From an uncultured Parabacteroides sp. (GTDB lineage: Bacteria; Bacteroidota; Bacteroidia; Bacteroidales; Tannerellaceae), in NCBI GenBank assembly GCA_944325335.1, contig CALUZR010000001.1, positions 62,001 through 126,000 of the forward strand: a stretch of 64,000 nt of DNA, written 5' to 3'. A model generated the notes under the pieces. It made no database searches. It saw only the letters and a program-made list of their open reading frames with translations, and had not been told where the DNA came from. The position numbers were made by a program, and so were the translations under genes. Shown one piece after another: positions 1 to 8,148 of this stretch (position 1 is the first letter of the stretch; each line of letters begins with the position of its first letter).

Positions 1-1
1 G

Positions 2-1501
2 GACATAAGTCCGATTAATCCGCAAATCAGCGGAAGTTTTAATCAAGACGAAGTATATGCCAAAGTATATGCCACGTTAAGCCTCACCGGGCAGGAAGGG
101 GCGGCCGGCAATAGCGATATAGCCGGGACGGAAGAAGGAACCAACACGCCTTTCTACCGCATGATCCTCACGCTTTATGAGTATCCGACCGACGAGGTGA
201 TCTGCTCGTGGAGCGACCCGGGCATTCCCGACCTCTTCCAGATGGGTTGGGGCGATTCCAATTTGGCGTTGGAAGGTTTCTATGCCCGCTTGATGTTCGA
301 CGTCACCTTGTGCAACCATTTCCTGGACGAGACGGAAAGCCTGTCCGACGAGAACACGCTCCGCCAACGGGCTGAGATCCGCTTCATCCGTGCGTTGAAC
401 TACTATTATCTGTTAGACGCCTTCGGGAACCCGCCTTTCGTCACCAGCGTCTCTTCGGAAACGCCTCCGCAAATCCAACAAAAAGACCTGTTCGATTTCT
501 TGGAAACAGAATTGCTGGAGGTGGAACCCGACTTGGTAGACGCCCGCGCCGGCCTGTTCGGGCAAGTGGACAAGGCCTGCGTCTGGATGCTGCTTTCCCG
601 CCTCTATTTGAATGCGGAAGTCTATACCGGCACGCCGCGTTGGAGCGATGCCATCGCGTATGCCGACCGAGTAATTGCTTCAGGATATGATTTATGTGAT
701 ACCTATTCTGAACTCTTTATGGCGGATAACGACGAGAACACGGAGGCCATGCAAGAGATTATCCTTCCACTCCGCCTCGACGGGGCACAATCCCGCTCGT
801 ATGGGGCGGCCCAATTCGCGATAGCCGCTACGCACACCAGCGGCATGACGCCTTGGGGCACATCAGAAGGCTGGGGTGGCGTCCGCGCCCGGGAGGCATT
901 GGTCATGAAGTTCTTCGAGCAGGAAACAGAAGTACCGTTGCAGGTTGACGAGAACGAAATGGCCCAACAAGCCGGAGACGACCGCGCCCTCTTCTTCTCG
1001 GGGTCGGAAAACGATGCGCGTACGTTGGCCATCGACGATCCTTATACCTTCAAGCAAGGGCTTTCCATTGCCAAATGGACCAACATCCGTTCAGATGGGC
1101 AACCGGCACATGATGCGACGTGGGTCGATACGGACGTACCTTTCTTCCGCTTGGCTGAAGCTTATCTGACGAAAGCCGAAGCCATCCTGCGCAACGGGGG
1201 TAATGCCGAAGAAGCACGGGAAGCCATCAACACGTTGCGCCGGCGCGCCCATGCCGATGAGCTTTCCGCTCCCTTGACGCTCGACGACATCCTGGACGAA
1301 AAAGCCCGCGAGTTCTACTTCGAAGGGCAACGCCGCACCGACCTCATCCGCTACGGCTATTTCACCAGCGCCCAATACCTCTGGGATTGGAAGGCCGGCG
1401 AACGGAACGGCAAGGGCATCAGCGCGGACTATAACCTGTTCCCCATCCCAGCATCCGACCTCAACGCGAACAGCAACCTGGAGCAAAACAAGGGATATTA
1501 A
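2..1501 (+). CDS. SusD/RagB-family outer-membrane glycan-binding lipoprotein, 5' end cut by the window edge
   Basis: SusD-family proteins are surface lipoproteins that close over a SusC TonB-dependent channel and capture oligosaccharides or peptides. The reading frame is open from base 2, so the start, the lipobox and an unknown number of N-terminal residues lie outside the window; 499 residues are visible. The family helix pattern (RAEIRFIRALNYYYLLDAFG) and the conserved C-terminal segment (FYFEGQRRTDLIRYGYF, then FPIPASDLNAN near the end) are present. An internal Met at 161 could be mistaken for a start, but in-frame sequence before it still reads as protein. The partner susC should lie just left of base 1. 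A large inverted repeat follows the stop codon. Ligand unknown. Confidence 0.9.
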   Translation, partial: DISPINPQISGSFNQDEVYAKVYATLSLTGQEGAAGNSDIAGTEEGTNTPFYRMILTLYEYPTDEVICSWSDPGIPDLFQMGWGDSNLALEGFYARLMFDVTLCNHFLDETESLSDENTLRQRAEIRFIRALNYYYLLDAFGNPPFVTSVSSETPPQIQQKDLFDFLETELLEVEPDLVDARAGLFGQVDKACVWMLLSRLYLNAEVYTGTPRWSDAIAYADRVIASGYDLCDTYSELFMADNDENTEAMQEIILPLRLDGAQSRSYGAAQFAIAATHTSGMTPWGTSEGWGGVRAREALVMKFFEQETEVPLQVDENEMAQQAGDDRALFFSGSENDARTLAIDDPYTFKQGLSIAKWTNIRSDGQPAHDATWVDTDVPFFRLAEAYLTKAEAILRNGGNAEEAREAINTLRRRAHADELSAPLTLDDILDEKAREFYFEGQRRTDLIRYGYFTSAQYLWDWKAGERNGKGISADYNLFPIPASDLNANSNLEQNKGY

Positions 1502-1523
1502 GAGCTAAACTTCCTTAAGCTCC

Positions 1524-1671
1524 GAGGAAAACTTCGAGAGGTACCGATCTAATCTCTATCTTTAGGCTAAAGATACATATCTGCAGCCTAAAGATGCATA
1601 TCTTCAACCTAAAGATATATATCTGCAAGTTAAAGATAGAGATTGGATCGGTACCTCTCGAAGTTTTCCTC
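1524..1671. repeat. Nested palindrome: 41-bp inverted repeat enclosing a tandem array of a roughly 21-bp unit
   Basis: Bases 1524-1564 and 1631-1671 are reverse complements at 40 of 41 positions. The 66 bases between them are imperfect tandem copies of a unit around CTAAAGATACATATCTGCAG, itself close to palindromic. The same unit recurs at 44674-44780. It sits between the susD stop and the hydrogenase promoter, so it could terminate susD transcripts, but its size and internal array are unusual for a terminator. Confidence 0.9.
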
Positions 1672-1724
1672 CCGGGGCTTTTCCGTTTTCCCGGCAGGTT
1701 TTTGTTTTTATGTCGGGCAAAAGG

Positions 1725-1755
1725 GTGGCTTCGTCCGAAAAGATTCGTATCTTTG
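1725..1755 (+). promoter_or_regulatory. Probable Bacteroidetes-type promoter of the [FeFe] hydrogenase gene
   Basis: TATCTTTG at 1748-1755 matches the TAnnTTTG -7 element. The -33 position (TGG near 1726-1728) is one base off TTG with 19-base spacing. The start codon at 1788 follows about 30 bases downstream. Confidence 0.5.
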
Positions 1756-1787
1756 TAGCCTTAAATAACCCATTAAAAAGAGGATAA

Positions 1788-3248
1788 ATGGCTTTTACGA
1801 ACAATGTAATGATTGTGCGCCATGGATTGTTGGCGAATTTAGTGAAACTATGGCACGAGGGAAGGTTGGAAAGCGAAATCGACCGGGTCCCTATCAAAAT
1901 GAGTCCGCGACGCTCGAAACCCAAAGGGCGTTGTTGTATCCACAAGGAGCGGGCCGTATTGAAATATAAGATGTTGCCTCTTTTAGGATTTGACATGAAC
2001 GACGAAGAGGATGAACTCACGCCGCTCTCGGCCTACGCCAAGCAAGCGTTGGAGCGACGGGAAAACGCCAAAGAGAACCTAATGTGCGTGATAGACGAAG
2101 CGTGCTCTTCGTGCGTGCAGGTGAATTATGAGATTACGAACCTGTGCCGGGGTTGCGTGGCGCGGAGTTGTTATATGAATTGCCCGAAAGACGCCATCCA
2201 TTTCAAGAAGAACGGACAGGCGGAAATCGACCACGACACCTGCATCAGTTGCGGAAAATGCCACCAGAGCTGCCCGTACCATGCAATTGTATATATCCCG
2301 ATCCCGTGCGAAGAGGTGTGCCCCGTGAAGGCCATCAGCAAAGACGAATACGGCGTGGAGCACATCGACGAGTCGAAGTGCATCTATTGCGGGAAGTGCA
2401 TCAACGCGTGCCCCTTCGGCGCAATCTTCGAAATCTCCCAAGTGTTCGACATCCTGCAGAGCATCCGGCGCGGGGAACAGGTGGTGGCCATCGTGGCTCC
2501 TTCCATCTTGGCGCAATTCGGAGCACCTAAAGAGCAAGTGTATGGCGCATTGAAGCAGATTGGCTTTACCGATATCTTAGAGGTAGCCCAAGGGGCGATG
2601 GAGACGACCCGGCGCGAGGCCGCCGAATTGGTCGAGAAGCTCCACGAAGGCCAGCCTTTCATGACGACCAGTTGCTGCCCTTCCTATATCCAATTGGTAC
2701 AAAAGCATATCCCCGATATGAAGAAATATGTCTCCTCGACCGGTTCGCCCATGTATTACGCTTCGCGGATCGCCAAGGAGCAGTATCCGAAGGCGAAGGT
2801 CGTCTTCGTCGGTCCCTGCGTGGCGAAGCGGAAAGAGGTGAAGAACGACCCTTGCGTGGATTATACCCTCACCTTCGAGGAGATCGCCTCCATCTTTACG
2901 GGCATGGAAATCAACCTCGATACCGTCGAGCCCTACGAGATGGCCTTCACCTCCTCGCGCGAGGCACATGGTTTTGCCCAAACGGGCGGCGTGGTGAATG
3001 CGGTCAAGGTCTGCTTGGGAGACAAGCAAGACGTGAACGCCATCCAAATCGCCAACCTGAACAAGAAGAACGTCTCCCTCCTCCGGGCCTATGCCAAGAC
3101 GGGGAAAGTGCCGGCACAATTCGTCGAAGTCATGGCGTGCGAAGGCGGATGCGTCACGGGGCCTTGCGTTTATGGAGACAAGTCGGCGGGGCAAAAGCAA
3201 TTGATGAAGGAATTGGCCAAGATCACCTCCTCGCTGGCAGGCAAATGA
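1788..3248 (+). CDS. [FeFe] hydrogenase, group B-type, with N-terminal ferredoxin-like clusters
   Basis: A 486-residue cytoplasmic [FeFe] hydrogenase, expected to reduce protons to H2 with electrons from reduced ferredoxin. Cys residues at 120/123/128/132, 152/155/158/162, 174/178 and 198/201/204/208 form several 4Fe-4S-type motifs. The H-cluster domain shows TSCCPSY (Cys296/297), GPCVAKRKE (Cys344) and EVMACEGGCVTGPC (Cys451, Cys455), so all four H-cluster cysteines are kept. TSCCPSY and the GPC after the third motif, instead of TSCCPAW and GGGQP, point to the group B type common in Bacteroides rather than classical group A. Residues 1-100 match nothing I recognise. No hydEFG maturation genes are in the window. 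The lipoprotein gene starts 7 bases after the stop. PFOR at 21359 is a likely electron source through ferredoxin. Confidence 0.93.
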   Translation: MAFTNNVMIVRHGLLANLVKLWHEGRLESEIDRVPIKMSPRRSKPKGRCCIHKERAVLKYKMLPLLGFDMNDEEDELTPLSAYAKQALERRENAKENLMCVIDEACSSCVQVNYEITNLCRGCVARSCYMNCPKDAIHFKKNGQAEIDHDTCISCGKCHQSCPYHAIVYIPIPCEEVCPVKAISKDEYGVEHIDESKCIYCGKCINACPFGAIFEISQVFDILQSIRRGEQVVAIVAPSILAQFGAPKEQVYGALKQIGFTDILEVAQGAMETTRREAAELVEKLHEGQPFMTTSCCPSYIQLVQKHIPDMKKYVSSTGSPMYYASRIAKEQYPKAKVVFVGPCVAKRKEVKNDPCVDYTLTFEEIASIFTGMEINLDTVEPYEMAFTSSREAHGFAQTGGVVNAVKVCLGDKQDVNAIQIANLNKKNVSLLRAYAKTGKVPAQFVEVMACEGGCVTGPCVYGDKSAGQKQLMKELAKITSSLAGK

Positions 3249-3255
3249 TGTTTGT

Positions 3256-3792
3256 ATGAGACGAAGGAACTTCCTGACCGCCCTTTGCGCCCTTCTCCTC
3301 GCCCTGCTGCTTCCCGCTTGCGGAAGCCGGAAGATGGAACGGATCGTCCTGCCCGACGACTTCAAAGGACCGCGCGAACTGGGGCGGCTCTACGGGGTGA
3401 AGATTACGCCGGAAGACAATATCTTCCTCTACAACGAAGGGGCACGTTGGCTGGGCGTCCCGCACCGGCTGGGCGGGATGTCGAAGCGGGGCGTGGATTG
3501 CTCCGGCTTCGTGACCATCGTCTATAAGAATATATATAGGAAGAAGCTGGAACGCTCGGCCGCCGATATGCTGAAGAAGAATTGCAAACGCATCCGGCGC
3601 GGGAAACTCCGCGAAGGAGATTTGGTCTTCTTCTATACCGGACGCGGAAGGAAGAAACGCCCGAACCACGTAGGCATCTACCTAAAAAACGGGAAATTCA
3701 TCCATACCAGTACGTCGAAGGGCGTGATGGTCAGCAGCCTAAGCGAGCCTTACTACCTCCGGACGTGGATGTGTGGCGGAAGAGTGAAATAA
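3256..3792 (+). CDS. NlpC/P60-family cell-wall peptidase, lipoprotein
   Basis: A 178-residue protein with a lipoprotein signal peptide: basic MRRRNF, hydrophobic stretch, LLPAC lipobox with Cys22. Mature NlpC/P60 domain: catalytic Cys82 in VDCSGFV, His138 in NHVGIY and a further His150. These enzymes usually cut the gamma-D-glutamyl-diaminopimelate bond or related peptidoglycan stem-peptide links in the periplasm. The ATG lies 7 bases after the hydrogenase stop, so the two are probably cotranscribed, though no functional link is obvious. The antisense frame at 2577-3365 is a shadow. Confidence 0.92.
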   Translation: MRRRNFLTALCALLLALLLPACGSRKMERIVLPDDFKGPRELGRLYGVKITPEDNIFLYNEGARWLGVPHRLGGMSKRGVDCSGFVTIVYKNIYRKKLERSAADMLKKNCKRIRRGKLREGDLVFFYTGRGRKKRPNHVGIYLKNGKFIHTSTSKGVMVSSLSEPYYLRTWMCGGRVK

Positions 3793-3831
3793 AATGCCGG
3801 GGAAAAGTGAACGAGTTTATCCATTTTCTCT

Positions 3832-3839
3832 TACCTTTG
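3832..3839 (+). promoter_or_regulatory. Possible -7 promoter element of serS
   Basis: TACCTTTG fits TAnnTTTG and lies 36 bases before the serS start. No TTG is seen at the 19-base spacing, so only the -7 half is supported. Confidence 0.45.
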
Positions 3840-3875
3840 CACCCATAATAGAATAAAAGTAAAACAACAAGCTAT

Positions 3876-5150
3876 ATGTTGACGCTTAAAATGATAACAG
3901 AACAGACCGAGCAGGTGATTGCAGGTCTGGAAAAGAAGCATTTCCAAAATGCGAAAGAGACAATCGAGCAAGTACTCGAACTGGATAAGAAAAGACGCAG
4001 CACGCAAAACGTGTTGGATAAGAACCTCTCGGAAGTGAACCGCATCTCCAAGTCGATCGGCGGATTCATGAAAGAGGGTAAGAAAGACGAGGCGGAAGCT
4101 GCCAAGCAACAAGTATCGGAAATCAAGGAGGCCAACAAGACGCTCCAAGCCGAAATGGATAAAGCGGCCGAAGACCTGCAGAACCTCTTGTACACCATCC
4201 CGAACGTCCCCTACGACGAAGTGCCGGAAGGCGTAGGCGCCGAAGATAACCTCGTGGTGAAGATGGGCGGTATGGAAACGGAGCTTCCCAAGGATGCCCT
4301 CCCCCACTGGGAATTGGCCAAGAAGTACAACCTGATCGACTTCGACCTGGGCGTGAAGATCACCGGCGCCGGTTTCCCGGTATATATCGGACAGGGGGCC
4401 CGCTTGCAACGCGCCTTGATCAACTTCTTCCTCGACGAGGCACGCGCTTCGGGTTATCTGGAGGTCATGCCGCCGACCGTGGTCAATGCCGCTTCGGGTT
4501 ATGGTACCGGCCAGCTTCCCGACAAAGAGGGACAAATGTACCATTGTAATTTAGATGATTTATACTTGATCCCGACGGCGGAAGTGCCCGTGACGAATAT
4601 CTACCGCGACGTCATCCTCGACGAGAAGCAACTCCCCATCAAGAACTGCGCCTATACGGAATGTTTCCGTCGCGAGGCCGGTTCGTACGGGAAGGATGTC
4701 CGCGGCTTGAACCGCCTGCACGAGTTCTCGAAGGTGGAATTGGTACGGATTGATACGCCGGAACATTCCCGCACGTCTCACCAAGAGATGCTGGACCACG
4801 TGGAAGGCTTGCTCGTGAAGCTGGAACTCCCCTACCGCATCCTGCGCCTTTGCGGTGGCGATATGAGTTTCACCTCGGCCATCTGCTACGACTTCGAAGT
4901 CTATTCGGAAGCGCAGAAGCGTTGGTTGGAGGTCAGCTCCGTATCCAACTTCGATACCTACCAGGCCAACCGCCTGAAATGCCGGTACCGCGATGCGAAC
5001 AAGAAGATCCAGCTCTGCCATACGTTGAACGGCAGCGCCTTGGCCCTGCCCCGCATCGTTGCCGCCCTCTTGGAGAACAACCAAACTCCGGAAGGCATCC
5101 GCATCCCGAAGGCGTTGGTTCCGTATACGGGATTCGATATGATTAAGTAA
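3876..5150 (+). CDS. serS: Seryl-tRNA synthetase
   Basis: A 424-residue class II aminoacyl-tRNA synthetase that charges tRNA-Ser with serine in the cytoplasm, the normal length for the family. Residues 1-110 form the charged, Lys/Glu-rich coiled-coil arm that grips the tRNA long arm. The catalytic part shows the serine-pocket segment IPTAEVPVTN, motif 2 (CFRREAGSYGKDVRG) and motif 3 (NGSALALPRIVAALLENNQ). The ATG at 3876 gives MLTLKMITEQ, matching the usual short N-terminus. An unusual 129-bp inverted repeat follows the stop. Confidence 0.98.
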   Translation: MLTLKMITEQTEQVIAGLEKKHFQNAKETIEQVLELDKKRRSTQNVLDKNLSEVNRISKSIGGFMKEGKKDEAEAAKQQVSEIKEANKTLQAEMDKAAEDLQNLLYTIPNVPYDEVPEGVGAEDNLVVKMGGMETELPKDALPHWELAKKYNLIDFDLGVKITGAGFPVYIGQGARLQRALINFFLDEARASGYLEVMPPTVVNAASGYGTGQLPDKEGQMYHCNLDDLYLIPTAEVPVTNIYRDVILDEKQLPIKNCAYTECFRREAGSYGKDVRGLNRLHEFSKVELVRIDTPEHSRTSHQEMLDHVEGLLVKLELPYRILRLCGGDMSFTSAICYDFEVYSEAQKRWLEVSSVSNFDTYQANRLKCRYRDANKKIQLCHTLNGSALALPRIVAALLENNQTPEGIRIPKALVPYTGFDMIK

Positions 5151-5166
5151 TCGCCTTAAAGCAATC

Positions 5167-5295
5167 AAGGGCACACAGATGACACAGATTTGACAGATGA
5201 CCGCAGATCTTTTATTAAAAGAAAAAAGAAGGGACTGCGTTAGCCCCCATAAAATCTGTGGTCATCTGTCAAATCTGTGTCATCTGTGTGCCCTT
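5167..5295. repeat. Long inverted repeat (42-bp arms) between serS and a glycosyltransferase gene
   Basis: Bases 5167-5208 and 5254-5295 are reverse complements at 41 of 42 positions. Each arm is made of variants of the phrase ACAGATGACACAGATTTGACAGATG, so it is internally repetitive. The loop is 45 bases. There is no terminator-like T-run directly after the stem. It may act as a transcription or RNA-stability hairpin, or be a non-autonomous repeat element. Confidence 0.9.
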
Positions 5296-5314
5296 TGCGT
5301 ATTAAAGCTATTGT

Positions 5315-6025
5315 ATGATACCGAAAGTAATTCATTTATGTTGGTTTAGCGGCGAATCGTATCCGGTCGAGATCCAGGTCTGCCTGGATAGCTGGAAGCG
5401 CATATTACCGGATTGGCGCATCCGCGTGTGGGACCGGAAAGCGGCGGAAGCCATCGGTTGCCGTTACATCAACGAAGCATTGGCCGCCAAGAAGTGGGCG
5501 TTTGCCGCCGATGCCGTCCGTTTCTATGCCGTCTACCAAGAGGGAGGATTGTATATGGATAGCGATATCTTCTTGCGGAAACGGTTCGACGAGTTCATCC
5601 CCGAGCACGGCTGTGCGACGTTCCACGAACGGCTGAACCGCGAGCAGCGCCAATGGGGCCTGCAAGCCGCATTCTTTATGGGCGAGGCGGGCAATGAGTT
5701 CTGCCGCCAGGTCTATGCCTATTACGCTTCCCGTCCGTTTGTCAAAGAAGATGGCTCGTTCGATATGACCATTTCGCCCTACGTAATGCGGGACGTGGCA
5801 CGCGGGTTCGGCCTCGAAAACCGGGATACCGAGCAGCACCTCGACGGACTGACTCTCTATCCCACCTATCACCTCTCGCCCGCCAACCGCTACGAGCATC
5901 ACCCCGATGCCTTCGGCGTGCACCGTATCTATGGTAGTTGGCGCGAACGCAAATGGGGACGCCGGCTCGAGCTCCGGCTCAAACACTGGCTCTTCGTCCT
6001 TCGTTACGCTCTGTTGCGCCGATAA
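5315..6025 (+). CDS. GT32-like sugar transferase (DXD glycosyltransferase)
   Basis: A 236-residue protein opening with IPKVIHLCWFSG, typical of the family of Och1-like, capsular and toxin glycosyltransferases. The conserved core FAADAVRFYAVYQEGGLYMD ends in the DXD metal/nucleotide-sugar motif (Asp82-Ser-Asp84). It has no signal peptide and probably acts on the cytoplasmic face in surface polysaccharide or glycan synthesis. It stands alone between serS and a hairpin, without other polysaccharide genes, so donor and acceptor cannot be inferred. The C-terminus is basic (Arg/Lys-rich from about residue 208), possibly for membrane association. Confidence 0.85.
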   Translation: MIPKVIHLCWFSGESYPVEIQVCLDSWKRILPDWRIRVWDRKAAEAIGCRYINEALAAKKWAFAADAVRFYAVYQEGGLYMDSDIFLRKRFDEFIPEHGCATFHERLNREQRQWGLQAAFFMGEAGNEFCRQVYAYYASRPFVKEDGSFDMTISPYVMRDVARGFGLENRDTEQHLDGLTLYPTYHLSPANRYEHHPDAFGVHRIYGSWRERKWGRRLELRLKHWLFVLRYALLRR

Positions 6026-6037
6026 GTTTGCATTCGT

Positions 6038-6061
6038 TCTTTTTGCTTGATCAAAAAGAAC
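6038..6061 (+). terminator. Hairpin after the glycosyltransferase gene
   Basis: TTCTTTTTG (6038-6046) pairs with CAAAAAGAA (6053-6061) across a 6-base loop, starting 13 bases after the stop codon. The stem is AT-rich and lacks a clear T-run, so the terminator call is moderate. Confidence 0.5.
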
Positions 6062-6214
6062 CAAAAAATCAAGGCTTACACTCCAGAGGCTACAAATTGG
6101 GGCGTTCCGCTAAAATCTCGGAAAACTCGCTTCGCTCAAACACCGAGATTTCTTCACGCTCCACACCCTAATTTGCTTCACGCCTCTTGCGTTAGGCCGG
6201 TTCTACTATTCCAC

Positions 6215-6298
6215 ATCATGCTAAGCGAAGTCGAAGCATCTCTTCACGTCATCCAGGGTACACACTCACGTCACCCTGAGCGCAGTCGAAGGGTCTCT
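6215..6298. repeat. Two REP-like palindromic elements (AGCGAAGTCGAAG type)
   Basis: AGCGAAGTCGAAGCATCT occurs near 6223-6241 and CCTGAGCGCAGTCGAAGGG near 6274-6293, each next to a CACGTCA or TCACGTC word. A third, closer to the widespread form, is at 8611-8640. The interval 6062-6332 otherwise holds no convincing gene. Confidence 0.7.
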
Positions 6299-6332
6299 TC
6301 ACGTCACCTCGGCCGAATCACATTCCCCTTTT

Positions 6333-6425
6333 TTAACTTCTGAAGGCTTCGTCCCAAAGACGGTCGGCTTCGCGGTCAAGCATCTCTTGTAAATACTGCA
6401 TAGGATTAAATGCCGTTGTTTCCAT
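6333..6425 (-). pseudogene. Shrunken duplicate of the adjacent antitoxin gene (30 codons)
   Basis: Read on the minus strand, this 30-codon frame starts METTAFNP, continues with LDREADRLWDE and ends at TAA. The intact antitoxin at 6856-7071 has METTVFNP and the same LDREADRLWDE, so this copy keeps the start and a central block but has lost about 28 residues between them and the C-terminal tail. It lies just downstream of the PIN toxin gene. It could be decay after a tandem duplication, or a minimal peptide that still forms part of the toxin-binding surface. Confidence 0.75.
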
Positions 6426-6443
6426 ACAATTATTAGTCATTTA

Positions 6444-6851
6444 TTATCGCATCGTTTGCCAAAAATCATCCAACCCAATAATTTCAAGCTTTGGAAAGGG
6501 ACATCGTTTCACCGCATCAAAGTGCCTATCTTCCGTTACAATGAATTTCGCATTGGCTGCAACTGCACAATCAACAAACTTGTTATCATCCGGATCTGAC
6601 TCTATCAAGTTGAAATGATAATAAGGTATAACAAAAAAGGTATTTGGATTATTCAGAATGATATTAATAGCAAGGATAGCAAAGTCATGACTTGCCTTTC
6701 GCTCAAGAATTTCCTCGTATTCCTCTAATATTTCATTGGTGACGCAGAGCTGGTTGCGGCCATCAAGAAAAGATAGCCACAACTCGTGATATCGGCTCCG
6801 ACTAGAAATACATTGGATGAGGCTATTTGTATCAAGTACCAATTTCGCCAT
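6444..6851 (-). CDS. PIN-domain toxin of a toxin-antitoxin pair (VapC-like)
   Basis: A 135-residue PIN-domain protein, expected to be a metal-dependent ribonuclease held inactive by its partner. The N-terminal LVLDTNSLIQ supplies the first acidic residue (Asp7); SDPDDNKFVDCAVAANAKFI and IVTEDRHF supply the remaining acidic positions. It resembles the PIN_3 type rather than classical short VapC. A longer frame opens at 6950, but its first 33 residues overlap the antitoxin gene; the Met at 6851 directly precedes KLVLDTN and is 4 bases after the antitoxin stop, so that start was chosen. Confidence 0.88.
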   Translation of the reverse strand: MAKLVLDTNSLIQCISSRSRYHELWLSFLDGRNQLCVTNEILEEYEEILERKASHDFAILAINIILNNPNTFFVIPYYHFNLIESDPDDNKFVDCAVAANAKFIVTEDRHFDAVKRCPFPKLEIIGLDDFWQTMR

Positions 6852-6855
6852 TTCT

Positions 6856-7071
6856 TCAATGCTTTTGATGCAAATCCTCTGTCCGTATAGCATCGAGCTT
6901 CGCTTGGTCGAGTATGCCTTCGTCCCAAAGACGGTCAGCTTCGCGGTCAAGCTTCTCTTGGAAATGACGCATCAGGACAGTTTGAATTTCACGGGCAAAT
7001 GCTTCGCTATTATCATGTGCAAACAGTTTCAGCAAATGCTGCTGCGTAGGATTAAATACCGTTGTTTCCAT
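6856..7071 (-). CDS. Antitoxin partner of the PIN-domain toxin
   Basis: A 71-residue acidic/helical protein beginning METTVFNPTQQHLLKLFAHD, a type usually found directly before PIN_3-family toxins in Bacteroidales. It contains a charged helix (EKLDREADRLWDEGILDQ) that probably binds the toxin. It is first in a two-gene operon with a perfect consensus promoter upstream. I see no clear HTH or ribbon-helix-helix, so autoregulation is not shown. A truncated paralogue lies at 6333-6425. Confidence 0.82.
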   Translation of the reverse strand: METTVFNPTQQHLLKLFAHDNSEAFAREIQTVLMRHFQEKLDREADRLWDEGILDQAKLDAIRTEDLHQKH

Positions 7072-7100
7072 ACAAATGATTTATTTGATTCGACTAAATG

Positions 7101-7130
7101 CAAAGATACAAGTTTTGGAGAAGCGAACAA
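7101..7130 (-). promoter_or_regulatory. Consensus Bacteroidetes promoter of the toxin-antitoxin operon
   Basis: On the minus strand TTG (7130-7128), 19 bases, then TATCTTTG (7108-7101) match TTG-N19-TAnnTTTG exactly. The antitoxin start at 7071 is 30 bases beyond the -7 box. Confidence 0.8.
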
Positions 7131-7221
7131 TAAAGATGTACGAACTTATTTCATTTTGCAAGTGTTAAAGCACGACGTAGGATAGTATATCTTCCCGGAA
7201 AAGAAGTTCTTTTCTTATCAG

Positions 7222-7252
7222 AAAAAAGGCGGCCCCACACCTGGAGCCGCCC
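7222..7252 (-). terminator. Rho-independent terminator of the HU-like gene
   Basis: On the minus strand a GGCGGC...GCCGCC stem is followed directly by six T residues (7227-7222). It lies about 90 bases past the stop of the leftward HU-like gene. The spacer 7131-7338 shows no gene. Confidence 0.8.
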
Positions 7253-7338
7253 AGAAAGTTAATTTTATAAATAAACACATCTACTCGGGCGCATCCCTGC
7301 GGCCTTTTTAGGTAGATATCTATCTTTTAAATCTATAT

Positions 7339-8091
7339 TTATTCCAATACCAAAGGACTTGGATACTCGATGGTGCGCGGTTCGGTTTGCAACTTGCCGT
7401 TCTCGCCCATATAGGTCTCGATGCGGAGCGTATAGTTGCCCTCTGCCAAATCGATGGGCACGACGAAAACCAGCGAATCGTTGGTCGACAACCTGATTTC
7501 AAGTTCCTCGTCCACCTCAAACTCGTTCCGCAAATAGCCCTTGCCAAACCCTTCGCCCGTCGCGTCCTTGCATTCAATGCCAATACCATTGGCAAAAGCA
7601 ATGGCGCCGCGCTTCAGGTGCCCGTTCGTCTGCCCCGTCGCGCCACACGTGATGCCGGTAAAGCTCGAAGTAACGCGCGTACCGTCCAGCGAACTAATAT
7701 CCTTAATATTCGTCCATACCAAATCTTCGCTGATCAGGGTACGTCTCACAATATTACCCTTCCGGCTCGATTCGGGAATAAAGCGAACGCGCGTACCCGT
7801 GATTTGCTTCGCGCTCACCTCTTTCTCAGTCTTCACACCTTGCCCTGTCGCAATGCAGGTGTAGTAGAACGTACCCAGCCCGTCGACTTGTACGCTACGG
7901 CCTGAGTTCATAAAACCACTCATCACCATGCCCATGGCTTCGATCGCCGCCCTTGCATCTGGCATACTGACCGTCGTCATCATGGCGACTTGCTTACACA
8001 ATTCGTCCATTGTAACGGTTGGACCTACCGTGACAGCTTGCGGATACCACAATTCTGTCATTTTCTTGTAAATGGCCTTGAATACTGGCAT
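7339..8091 (-). CDS. Bacteroidetes HU-like DNA-binding protein with C-terminal Ig-like domain
   Basis: A 250-residue protein. Residues 1 to about 125 fit the HU/IHF-like fold of Bacteroidetes proteins: helical N-terminus with MDELCKQVAMMTTVSMPDAR, then the strand segment SVQVDGLGTFYYTC and a basic arm region. Residues from about 135 onward are Ser/Thr/Gly-rich beta sequence ending in an Ig-like segment (LRIETYMGENGKL), similar to the DUF4469 tail of such fusions. It probably binds DNA non-specifically; the tail's role is unknown. It is monocistronic with its own terminator, and a 22-bp tandem array lies immediately upstream of its start. Confidence 0.78.
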   Translation of the reverse strand: MPVFKAIYKKMTELWYPQAVTVGPTVTMDELCKQVAMMTTVSMPDARAAIEAMGMVMSGFMNSGRSVQVDGLGTFYYTCIATGQGVKTEKEVSAKQITGTRVRFIPESSRKGNIVRRTLISEDLVWTNIKDISSLDGTRVTSSFTGITCGATGQTNGHLKRGAIAFANGIGIECKDATGEGFGKGYLRNEFEVDEELEIRLSTNDSLVFVVPIDLAEGNYTLRIETYMGENGKLQTEPRTIEYPSPLVLE

Positions 8092-8148
8092 ATCCTTAAT
8101 TTTTAGATGTTTATACTCTTATTACTGATCTCGCAAATTATTGTTTCT

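Noticed and set aside
1604..2020. A leftward gene over the hydrogenase start and palindrome
   Set aside because: It runs through the inverted repeat and opposite the hydrogenase N-terminus, with no plausible protein features.
5167..5295. An insertion sequence or MITE with target-site duplication
   Set aside because: No transposase and no flanking direct repeat could be seen; it remains listed as an inverted repeat only.
6852..6950. A 33-residue N-terminal extension of the PIN toxin
   Set aside because: It overlaps the antitoxin gene in another frame, and PIN-domain proteins start at the LVLDTN segment.
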